Positions 35,201 through 47,200 of a stretch of 64,000 bases of DNA are shown here, piece after piece. Position 1 is the stretch's first letter. Each line of letters opens with the position of its first letter. Source of the DNA: Cyanoderma ruficeps (lineage: Eukaryota > Chordata > Aves > Passeriformes > Timaliidae); the NCBI GenBank assembly GCA_008694505.1, contig VZDJ01000223.1:5865679-5929678 (forward strand), read 5' to 3'. A program made the translations under genes and the position numbers. Under the pieces are notes generated by a model. It did no database searches, was not told the origin of the DNA, and worked only from the letters and a program-made list of their open reading frames with translations.

Positions 35201-38200
35201 GGCAGGAGCTACTGGTGACAGCAGGGGTGGTGGTGTGGGCAGGGCAGCCGAGGGGCTGGACCTGTGCCTGGGCAGAGTACATGGCACCAGCTCCTTCCCA
35301 AAGGCTCCTTCCCAAAGGCTCCTTCCCAAAGGCTCCCTCCCAGCTCTTGGGGGCAGCCCAGGGCTGCTCCAAACTGGTCACTTTGGAGAACACCTCACAG
35401 AGATTGAACTGGAGGGTGACAATTTCTCTCTGTCCCAGCTGGATCTTGCTGCCCAGTACATCAAAGCAGCTGTGAAGAACATCCCCGGCGTGTTCCTGAT
35501 GACAGACTCCCAGGTGGCTGAAGAATCATTCCTGGTTGTAATCAATGATTTCCTTGCATCCGGGGAAGTGCCAGGCCTCTTTCAGGATACTGACCTGGAA
35601 ACCATCATTGGGTCCATGAGGCCTCAAGTGAAGGCCCTTGGATTGGAGGATACAAAGGAAAACTGCTGGAAATTATTTATAGAAAAAGTCAGGCGCCAGT
35701 TAAAGGTGGGTGTTTGCTCTCCAGGTTGTTTTGTCTGTGCCCCTGATTTGCCTTATCCAAAACCTCTTTGCAAGAGGCCACAGAACACCAAGGTTTCATC
35801 CCAGGATGGTGGGTTTAGGCAAAAGGCATTTTCAGAGACTCCCCAGGTGCCCCCAGCCCCAGAAGTGCAGGGCAGAACAGCTTATTGACCTGCCTGAGGG
35901 CAGAGGGGGCCAGTGGCTTCCATGGCCACACACATGCTGGGCCCTCCCAGGGACACCCACACCAACAGTGTGCTCAGCTGCTGACTGCAGCCACCAAAGG
36001 GGACCCAGTTCCAGCCCTGGTGAGAGGCACAACCACAGACCACCTCGAGCATACTGGGAGTTAATGGGAAGGCAGCAGATCTCTGGTCTGCAGCAGAATC
36101 CTTGCAGTCATGTGGAGCCCCCACCCTGACAGCAGGGGCACCCCACTCAGCCACTGCTGCTCCTCCCCAGGTTGTGCTCTGCTTCTCCCCCGTGGGCTCG
36201 ACCCTGCGTGTGCGGGCCAGGAGGTTCCCAGCTGTAGTCAACTGCACAGCCATTGACTGGTTCCACGAGTGGCCAGAGGACGCTCTCGTGTCTGTCAGCA
36301 GCAGGTTCCTGGAGGAAACACCAGACATCGAGGTGAGCTGGGACCCCAGGGCAGCTGCTGTCCTAGGCCACTGGGGACCCCAGGCTGCACTGGACAATGA
36401 ACTGCACCTCTGCTGCTGTCTGTGTTTAGTGTGCCCAGGAATTGGGGTCTGGCATGACCCTGAGGGCTGGGAACAGCAAGCTGGGAATAGGTCTGGGATA
36501 AGTTTACAGCTGGTTCCAGCATCAGAGCCTGCAGCCCTTCACTGTGCTGGTGAGGAAGAACCCTCCCTTTCCATTCTGTCCTTAAAACACCCCCAGAGGC
36601 AACAGCCTGGGAACAGCAGCTCCTCCCTACACAGGGATGTCAGGGACACAGCTGGGCAAGGGAACCAGCACCAGTGCCTTTACCAGCAGCACCTCAGCCC
36701 TGCGTCATGCTGCTGATGAAAAGGGTCACTGTGCTCTGGCCTCTGTGGCTGGACACAGAGCCAGCACTTCAGGAGGGCTCAGTGCAGCCACTGCAGGCCA
36801 GCACAGCCACCCACTGCAGCAGCTGTCTGTTCTCTCTGTGCAGCCAGAGGTCAAGGCCTCCATCAGCCAGTTCATGTCCTTCGTCCACACAAGCTCAAAG
36901 GAGATGTCCAAGACCTACCTGGCCGTGGAGAGACGCTATAATTACACCACGCCAAAGACCTTCCTGGAGCAGATAAAGCTCTACCAAAACCTGCTGGCAG
37001 ATAAAAGGAGCAAGCTCTCTGCCAGCATTGAGAGGCTGGAGAAGGGGCTGATGAAGCTGCAGAGCACGGCATCACAGGTGCCTGCACATAGCCTCTCTTG
37101 TGCTGGGTCTGGCACGGGGATAGAGAGCAGGCACATCCCTGCAGGATGGTCACAGCATCTGTGAGGTCCCCAGGCCATACCAAGACACTGCTGCTCCACC
37201 AGGCAGGACTTGGCAGGATCAGCCCTTTTATCTGCTCTGTTTCTTCCCTCATTGAGGTGGATGACCTGAAAGCGATGCTGGCAATCCAGGAGGTAGAGCT
37301 GAAGCAGAAGAATGAGGACACAGACAAACTGATCCACGTGGTGGGTGTTGAGACAGAGAAGGTCAGCAAGGAGAAAGCCATTGCTGATGAGGAGGAGCTG
37401 AAGGTCGAGGCCATCAACAAGGTGCGAAGTGCTGAGCTGGTGTCCAAGGTGGGACAGGGCAGCGTGAGCTCTGTGGTTACAGCCACTTACCCCATCCCAT
37501 GTCCTCCCCCCCAGATGGTGGCTGAGAAGCAGCGAGCCTGTGCAAGTGACCTGGCAGAGGCAGAGGTGGTGCTCTCTGCTGCCCGCGAGGCCCTGGACAC
37601 GCTCAACAAGGTGGGTCACCTCTCCGTGGGAAGCAGGTGCTCAGCTGGTGCTGGCTGCCCTGGGCCAGGGTGATGCTCAAGGGCACTGTGGTCCCTCCCC
37701 AGTACAACCTGACAGAGCTGAAGTCCTTTGGGGCCCCACCACCAGAGGTAGTGAATGTGATGGCAGCTGTGTTGGTTCTGACGGCTGAAAACGGCAAGAT
37801 TCCGAAGGACAGGAGCTGGACAGCAGGAAAAGTCAAGATAGGAAAAGCAGACACTTTCCTTGCAAGCTTAAAAAATTATGATGGGGAAAACATCCCTGAG
37901 CCCTGTCTCAAGGCATTTGAGTGAGTCCACGGCTGGTTCCTGCCCCTTCACAGCCCCTGCCACCAGCTGCCCTGAGCAGGGAGGCCAGGGGGATGCTCAC
38001 CCCAGAGCACAGCAGAGCTCGGGGCAGGAGCGGGATCCGGGTGTTGCTCTCCCACCCTGCCATCCCGAGGCGACCCAAGCCCGGCAGGAGCGGGGCGGGC
38101 GGTGCCGTCCACAGCGGGGCGTGTCCTCCCGTTCCAGGCCATACCGGAACGACCCCGGGTTTAACCCCGAGTTCATCAAGTCCAAGTCAACGGCCGCAGC

Positions 38201-41200
38201 CGGGCTGTGCTCCTGGTGCCTCAACATGGTCCGCTTCTACGAGGTGCACTGCATAGTGAAGCCCAAGAGACAGGCGGTGGCCGACGCTGATGCCGAGCTG
38301 GCAGAGGCGCAGCAGAGGCTGAGTCGCATTAAGAGCAAAATTGTCGTAAGTGTGTGTCCCCACAGCCCCCAGCCACAAGCCCCTCGGTCACCAAATGAGC
38401 AAAAGACCCCCGTGAACTCAGGGCCTGGCCCAAGCACTGTGCTGGGATGGAGATGCTGCAGAGCTCTGGGACCATGGAGCCTCCCATCTGGGCAGGGAAT
38501 CACTTTGGGGCTGTTCTCTTCCAAAGGCCCTGAATGAAAATCTGGCAAATCTCACTGCTCAGTTTGAGAAGGCTACAGCAGAGAAGATCAAATGCCAGCA
38601 GGAGGCTGATGAAACCAACAAAGTCATCACCTTGGCAAACAGGTACCGCACAAACAGTGGCTCTGAAGCATCAGGGCAGAGAGCCCCCCATGCTCTCCCC
38701 AAATGAAAAAAATCTGAGATTAATTGGGCCAGACATTCATGGGGGGAGGCAACCATGGAGATGTTTGGTGACAACACCCCAGGTCACCATGGTTGAGTCC
38801 CCATGTAACCCCTGCCCGGGTCACACCACCAGCACCACAGCAGCCACCACCCCTCTAACCCCACAGGCTCGTCGGGGGCCTGGCGTCCGAAAACGTCCGC
38901 TGGGCTGAGTCAGTGGAGCAGCTCAGGGAGCAGGAGAAGACACTGTGTGGGGACGTGCTGCTGGTCTCCGCCTTCGTGTCCTACATCGGATACTTCACCA
39001 AGAAGTACAGGGCTGAGCTTCTGGAGAAGCACTGGGTCCCCTTCCTCAATGGGCTGACGGTGAGAGGCCACAAATTCCATCCCAGGCTGCCTTCCCCCAT
39101 GCCCACAGCACCGGGGGCTCCCAGGCCTCTGCGGCCAGGCACCCAACAGCCCCTCCCTGCAGGTGCCCATCCCCATCACCCCAGACCTGGACCCCCTCAG
39201 CCTCCTCACGGACTCTGCCGACGTGGCTGCCTGGAACAACCAGGGGCTGCCCAGCGACCGCACTTCCACCGAGAACGCTGCCATCCTCTGCAGCACCCAG
39301 CGGTGGCCGCTGCTCGTGGACGCCCAGCTGCAGGGCAGCAAGTGGATCAAGAACAAATATGGGGAGGACCTGCAGATCGTCCGCCTGGGCCAGCGAAGGT
39401 GGGCCAGGGGCTGTGGGGTGGACACAGGCTCAGGCTGCACCAGCCCTCCTTTCCCTGCCATTGAAGGGTGCAGAGTCAGGGCAATCACGCCCCCCATCAG
39501 ATTCAGGGCACCCAAGGGCGGCAGCCCTGGTGGTGTACCTGATGCCTCCAAAAGCTCTGTGGGGGCTGGGACTGGCAGAGCACAACGGGGTCCCAATAGG
39601 GCACAGTGGGAGGAAAGCCCTCTGTGAGTCCCCCACAGGGCACAGGCTTGCCATACACACCTCCCCTCTCTGCCCTCAGATACCTGGACATCATTGCCCA
39701 GGCGGTGTCTGAAGGACAGACACTGCTGATCGAGGACATCGGTGAGACGATAGAGGCCGTGCTGGACCCTCTGCTGGGCAGGACCGCCAAGGGCAGGTCA
39801 GCACACCCCCCTGCTGAGGGGTCTCACCTGCCCCAAGCAGCCACTGCTGCCCCAGAATGCTGGTAGATGCACCTTCACTGTGGGCAGCCTGATCCTTCTT
39901 TTGCTTTGGTCACATCCCCCAGTGTTCTCCAGTGTGTCCCATGGAGGACACCTGTACTGAATGTGGCCTTTCTGGCTGTTCTGGTCCTTGACATCCAGTT
40001 CACTTAGTGATTCAAGGACATGTTCCCTGGGACACCTGCCATATGGCATGATAAGCTGGAACTGCACCCCAGAGGCCATGGGGGGCTGTGAGAGGGTAGT
40101 CTTCAGCTCCTGTTCCTCCATCCTTGCCCTGCCAAGTCTGGTTTGGTACTCCTGGCCTTGCTGTGGCTTTTCCCAACCAAAGAAATAAATCCCCAGTGGC
40201 CAGGAACAGCACACAGCTGAGGGCATCTGTCTGTGATGAGTTACTGCCCAGTGTGTGGGGATTGATTTGTTTGTGGGGATTGTTTTAATTAACTGAACAG
40301 GTACATTAGAATTGGAGATAAAGAAGTAGAGTATAACCAGCAGTTCCGCCTAATCCTGCATACCCGATGTTTCAACCCGCACTACAAGCCAGAGGTGCAG
40401 GCTCAGTGCACTCTCATCAACTTCTTGGTGACACGGGAGGGCCTGGAGGACCAGCTGCTGGCTGCTGTGGTAGCCCGGGAGCGACCAGATCTGGAGGCCC
40501 TCAAGGTACAGGGGCTAGAGGGGCTGGTTAGAGGGGTGGGAGAGGTTTTGGGCGAGGGAGCATGAGAGCTCCCCTCCATGTGCCCACTGCTGTTTGTTGA
40601 GAGCCAAGGAAGTCCCAACCAGAGCCTGCAGCTGCAGGTCCCCCCTTGCCCCCGCAGCCAGCACTGCCTGGGCACACTCATCACTTCACCCTGTGGGTGG
40701 TGGAGGGACCCAGGAGGAGCCACATCCACCTGCCCCTTGCACCAGCACACTGGTGGCCGTATGACAGAGTGACTGGTGCCAGCACGGTTGTGATCTCTTG
40801 GGCGACACATCCCTGGGTGCTGCTGTCATAGGCAAGCCTGACCAAGAGCCAGAACGAGTTCAAGATCAAGCTGAAGGAGCTGGAGGACTCACTGCTCGCC
40901 CGGCTCTCGGCTGCCGGGGGGGATTTCCTGCGGGACACAGCACTGGTGGAGAACCTGGAGATAACAAAGCGCACAGCCAAGGAAATTGAGGAAAAAGTAA
41001 ATGTGCTCCCTGGAGCTGGTGCTTCAGGCAGAGGGACAGCTGGGCTGGGCACCCAGCAGGAGGGTGGGCAATGCTTTGATGTGTGACAGGGTTCTGGTAA
41101 CGCCCACCCCTCTGCATCCCCAGGTAAAAGAAGCTAAAGTCACTGAAGTACAAATAAACGTTGCGAGAGAGAACTACCGGCCGGCAGCAGAGCGCGCGTC

Positions 41201-44200
41201 CCTACTGTACTTCATCCTGAGTGACCTTTGCAAGATCAACCCCATCTACCAGTTCTCTCTCAAGGTAGATGGGGAGTGAGGAGGGACAGAGATGTCTGTG
41301 GGTAGGGCAGAGGTGGGCGAGCACAGAGATTCAGTGTTTCAGCTTTCATGCTGCTGACAAGACCCCATCAGCCACATGCTGATGCCTGTTGGGATCTTCC
41401 TCAGGCCTTCAATGGGGTCTTTGAGAAAGCCATCCAACGTGCCATCCCCAGCGAGGACACCCGGGAAAGGGTGAACAACCTGACAGACCAGATCACCTAC
41501 TCAGTCTACGTGTACACTGCACAGGGCCTCTTTGAGAGAGACAAACTCATCTTCCTGGCCCAGGTTGCCTTCCAGGTAATCCCTGCAAATGCCTGGGGCT
41601 CCTGCTGTACAACAGCCATTCATGTGGCTTGTTCTCCTACTCTGGTGCTGCTGTGGATGCTCAGAGCCTCTTGCTCCTCACACTGGGGCCGTGGGTGTTG
41701 GCTGGCTGTGATGCTGCACTCCCAACTTTCAGGTCCTGGCCCTCAAGAAAGAAGTGAACCCAGCAGAGCTGGACTTTCTCCTGCGCTTCCCTTCCAAGGC
41801 TGGTGTCACGTCCCCCGTGGACTTTCTGCAGCACCAGGGCTGGGGTGCTGTCAAGGTGGGTCTGTGCAGTTGCCCACTGTGCCAAGGCAATGCCAGCACA
41901 GCCCCTAGTGCAGCGGGTCCAGGATCACCTGCATGGGGTGCTTGAGGATGAGCAGAGCCCAGGAGTGATTTAGTACTTCTCTGTTGGGACCTGAAGGCAC
42001 TTTCAGAAATGGAAGAGTTCAGCAGCCTGGAGAACGACATTGAGAGCTCCGCAAAGCGCTGGAAAAGGTTTGTGGAGATGGAGGCACCGGAGAACGAGGT
42101 GTTCCCCATGGACTGGAAGAATAAGTCAGCCCTGCAGAAGCTGTGTGTGCTGCGGTGCCTGCGCCCCGACAGGATGACCTATGCCATCAGGTATCTGGTG
42201 CACAGGGCTCTCCTGCAAGAGCCTCAGAGTGTCACCACTCCAGCTGCAACCAGTGACTGTTCCCATCTCACAGGATGGTTCTATTTTCTGTAGGAAATTT
42301 GTGGAAGAGAAGATGGGAAGCAAGTATGTGAAAGGAAGGAGCATTGATCTCTCTGAGGTGTACAAGGAGAGCAGCCCCTCCGCGCCCCTGTTCTTCATCC
42401 TCTCCCCCGGTGTTGACCCTCTGAAGGACGTGGAGGCACTGGGTGAGGCACTGCCCACCCCAGACAGGCACCAGCCCCACTGGCCATGATCTGCTGTGGG
42501 GCCGAGCAGCCAGAACCGTGTGGCCCCAGCTCAGCACCGATACTGACAGCAGGCACTCCCCTCCCAGGCACCCGGCTGGGCTTCACCATTGAAAATGGGA
42601 AGATCCACAATGTATCACTGGGGCAAGGCCAGGAGGTTGTGGCAGAGCACGCCATGGAGGTGGCAGCTGCAGAGGGCCACTGGGTCATCCTGCAGGTGGG
42701 TGGGGGCAGTGGGGCTCACCACAGGGTGCACAGTCCTGCCAGCGTCAGGGCACACCGTGCATGGTCACCCCACTGGCGATGGCAGTGACACTGCCGGGGC
42801 TGTACCCAGCCCAAGCGCCGCCGTGTTGTACTGCACCTTCTCCCTGTGGAGCCGCAGAAATTGGGGTGGGGGGGGAAGTGAGATTCACAGGGTCCAGAGA
42901 GGGTTTTTTTGCAGAACATCCACCTGGTGGCCCGGTGGCTGGACACGCTGGAGAAGCTGGTGGAGCACCACAGTGAAGACAGCCACCCCGAGTACCGACT
43001 GTTCATGAGCGCCGAGCCGGCCCCCAGCCCCGAAGCGCACATCATCCCGCAGGGGCTGCTGGACAACTCCATCAAGATCACCAGCGAGCCGCCGACAGGC
43101 ATGCGGGCCAACCTGCACGGAGCCCTCGACCTCTTCTCCCAGGTACCCCCGTGCCACCCCCGCCCTTCCGCAGCCGCCTCCCCGGGGCCGTTCTGGTCAG
43201 CAGGTACGGCTCGGCCCCGCCCAGCCTTCCACAGGCTGAGCACCTCGGCGGTGTCACCGCTGCCAGGGACACTGCACCCGCAGCCAGCCCGCGCCAGCAC
43301 GTCCTCCCGGAGTGCCCAGAGCCCCCCTCTGGCAGGGGTTTAGGGGTAACCAGAGCTGCCTGAGGGTTTCCAGCACAAGGAAATGCCAGGTCGCCAATGC
43401 CTTTCCTGAGGCTGAACCTGGAGCTGCTGCAGCTTTGCCATGAACAAGCTGCCTCAGCTGTCAGCAGGGCACTGGGGTGTGAACCCCTAATTCCTTCATA
43501 CACAAATGAGTGTAGAAATTACCAACTAGCAAATCATTAAAATACAATTGTACACCTTTTTTTCCTAATGAACACTTTCAGTTCTCTTTTGCCTAGCAAT
43601 GTTCTTCACTAGAGGGGCGTGTGACAGCAGCATTCAACTGCAACCCACCTTCACTGTTCCTCCGCAGGAAACACTGGAGCAGTGCAGCAAGGAAAACGAG
43701 TTCAGGTGCATCCTGTTTGCACTTTGCTACTTCCATGCCGCGGTGGCTGAGCGGCGCAGGTTCGGTACCCAGGGCTGGAACAGGTCGTACCCCTTCAACA
43801 ACGGCGACCTGACCGTCTCCGTGAACGTCCTGCACAACTACCTGGAGGCCAACCCCAAGGTGAGAACAACAGGACAGCACACGCTGCAACAACTGGCCTT
43901 TCTTAGAGCATTCAGTTTGCAGCACAAACGCTGTCTCGTGAAGAAGTCCAGGGCCAGGAGCAGTTCCTCTCCTGCTCCCTGCACGCTCAGGCAGGGAAGG
44001 GGATGAGCTGGGTGGAAGAGGCATTAGGTCCCAGACAGGGCAAGTGGCTGCTCTGGCCCATGTGCCTGCCCCGACCCATGCCTTGGTGATTGGTGGGTGG
44101 TTCCACCTAAAAAGCAAAGCCAGCCCCAAGAATGCAGGTGCAGTGAGCAGGGCTGAAGTCTCACCTTTAGACCTGCCCTCACAGATGGGATCAGTGCTGG

Positions 44201-47200
44201 CTGGAAAAAAAGATGGGATTTGAACCACAGATGTCTGTGTTCATACTGGGACAAGGAGAAATCTATGGGTTATCAAGACACTCCTCTGTGGGTCCAGGGA
44301 CTGTCACCTCCCTGCACAGGTCAATCCTGGAGCCAACACCCAGCTTGAGCCTCTCCCTGCAGGTGCCGTGGGATGACCTCCGGTACCTCTTTGGTGAGAT
44401 CATGTACGGGGGGCACATCACTGATGACTGGGACCGCCGGCTGTGCCGCACATACCTGAGCGAGTATGTCCAGCCCGGGATGCTGGATGGGGAGGTGTCC
44501 TTGGCTCCAGGCTTTATGATCCCTCCCCGCATGGATTACGAGGTAAGAAACATTGCAATTTGCTGTAGAAAACCCCTGCTCTGAGTAAATATGCACGAGT
44601 CCAGTTCCCTCTCACTCACCAAGGGGAATGGAGGAAGAGAGTGTCAATCCCTGGGAATGTGCAGAATTGCTGCAAAAAATGATTCCTGTAGTTGAGATGG
44701 AAGGGGAAAAACTTGGCTGAGAGACAAGTTAAAAAAGAGCCCCGGTGCACATGGGCAGGTGCTGCGAAGGGCCCGGAGTGGTGATGGGTTTTTAGGGTTG
44801 CAGGGAACTTTGGGCTCCTTTGCCTTTGTGCTTCCAAGCTAATGCTGCCCCTGACTCAGGCCTACCACCAGTACATCGATGACAACCTGCCAGCAGAGAG
44901 CCCCCACCTGTATGGGCTGCACCCCAACGCAGAGATGGGTTTCCTGACCGTCACCTCGGACAGGCTCTTCCGCACAGTGCTGGAGCTGCAGCCCAAGGAA
45001 TCCGAGGCTGCTGGGGGCTCAGGTACCTCCCGAGAGGAACAGGCAAGTCAAGTCCTGTGTCTTTATGGTAGAAATTAACTGGGTTTTTTTTAAGGTGGGC
45101 GAAGTAATTACGGTGGAGAAAAAAACCTCTTAAGGGTGACAACTGAGAGGCTAGAGAGGGAAGACAAGGCCTGGAGACAACTGAGAGAGCAGGCCTCATG
45201 GCAGTAAGGAAGGGATGGCAGAGGGAGGTGATTCCAGCCCAGCCACGCCGTGGTCATCAGCCCGGGGATGGTGGCACGGGGCACAGAGGCAGCATGGTCA
45301 GGAACCTCATGCCCTGATGGGGCCAAGATGCACCACTGGCAACATGTGGCTTACATGGGGCTCCTCAGCAGATGGAGGTGGCTGAGGAACCTCCAGTCAT
45401 GAGAGCAACTACTGAAAACAAAGATTTAAAATATTTTTTTTAAAAGTCTTCTTCCTGACTGCCTGGACTTTACACTTGAATTTCACAACCTCCATGGCCT
45501 CAGGTCTCTTACCTTGGCTATCAAAAAAGAACTACAGCTTTTTAAGACCCAAGAGCAGTTAGTAACAGAACAGAGCATTAGTAACAGAGGAGGAGGTACA
45601 AAGAAACACCAGGGCAGAAAAAGAAAAAACCTTACCAACTTAATTAAATGCAACCTGCAGCATTTTTCTCTGGGCAAGAGCAGTATATAGCATTCTCATT
45701 TCAGGTGAAGTCAGTCCTGGATGAAATCCTTGGGCAGCTGCCAGACCCTTTCAACATGGAGGATATGATGTCAAAGGCAAAGGAAAAAACCCCATACACT
45801 GTTGTAGCCCTCCAGGAATGTGAAAGGATGAACATCCTGACCAATGAGATCAGGCGCTCGCTGAAGGAGCTGGACCTGGGACTGCAGGTACACAGCAGGC
45901 AGCCGCCTGGATCATCTCCAGCATTTCTGCCTTTGCTGCTGCTCTCACCAACCAAGCTGTGCCAGGTGCAGCTGTGCAGCCCCAGCCTTCTGCTCCCTGA
46001 GCCCACGCACATCCCTCAGGCTGTCCCACCACTGGCTGCAGGTGACACTGCCTGGACTTTTCTCTTTTTCAAAGGGAGAGCTGACGATTACATCTGAGAT
46101 GGAAGAGCTGGGAAATGCTCTCTTCTATGACAGTGTTCCAGAATCATGGACACGTTATGCCTATCCCTCCCTTCTCAGCTTGGCAACCTGGTATGCAGAC
46201 CTGCTCCTGCGGATCAGGGTGAGCAGAGTGTGTGTGACAGTCAGAGCTTGGGGTGCCCCAGGACTCCCCCCCACCTGTGCATTGCTTTATCGGTAACTGG
46301 TTTATTTCTTAGTACCACTTTAACCAGCCTGAAGTACCTGAAAAGGGCTGTTACTCCAGGAATAGGAGCACAAGTCTGACCAGGGTTCCCATTACAGTAC
46401 ATCCCTGTGGCAAGGGAACATCAGCTCCCCCCGTCCCCATTACAACTCTGGGTGTCCCATTAAAAAAAAAAAAACTGGCTTTGTTAAAAAATAGCAGTAT
46501 TTTCTGCACTATGAATTCAGGGTTTCAGCTTCATTGCTGCAGGGGAATCTGCTGCTTATTCCTCCCACACCACCTCCAGCCAGTCCCCATTCTGCAAGAT
46601 CAGCTGAAGCCTGGGTTATGCACAGCAAAGCATCAGCTCTGTCACAGTGTCCTGCAGCTCACAGCACATCCTCCACCCTAAAGGACTCTGCTGATTTATT
46701 TTCCAGGAACTGGAAGTCTGGGCAACAGATTTTGTGCTGCCTGCAACAGTGTGGCTGGCGGGATTCTTCAACCCTCAATCCTTCCTCACAGCCATCATGC
46801 AGTCCACAGCCAGGAAAAAGCAGTGGCCGCTGGATAAGATGTGTCTGGCAGCGGATGTGACCAAGAAGACCCGCGAGGAGATAACCTTCCCCCCTAGAGA
46901 AGGCTCCTACGTGCACGGGCTGTTTATGGAAGGTAAAAACTGCATTTCTGAGATGTTTCAGACATGGAGCAGGCCCAGCTCAGCCCTTCTCCCTCGTGCA
47001 GCCGAGCAGCGGCAGCAGTTGCTGGCTGGTCCGGTCTGCCCCGCGCTGCTCGGAGCAGGGAGCCCGGGGTCAACCTGGGTCCAGGCCCAGCCGCCAGCTG
47101 AGGGCAGCACTGCCCGGATCACACAGCCTTTCCAAACCCGGAATTTGTGTTTCAGCAATGCAGGCTCCAGCTCATGAACCCCAGGGCTGGAGCTATAGGG

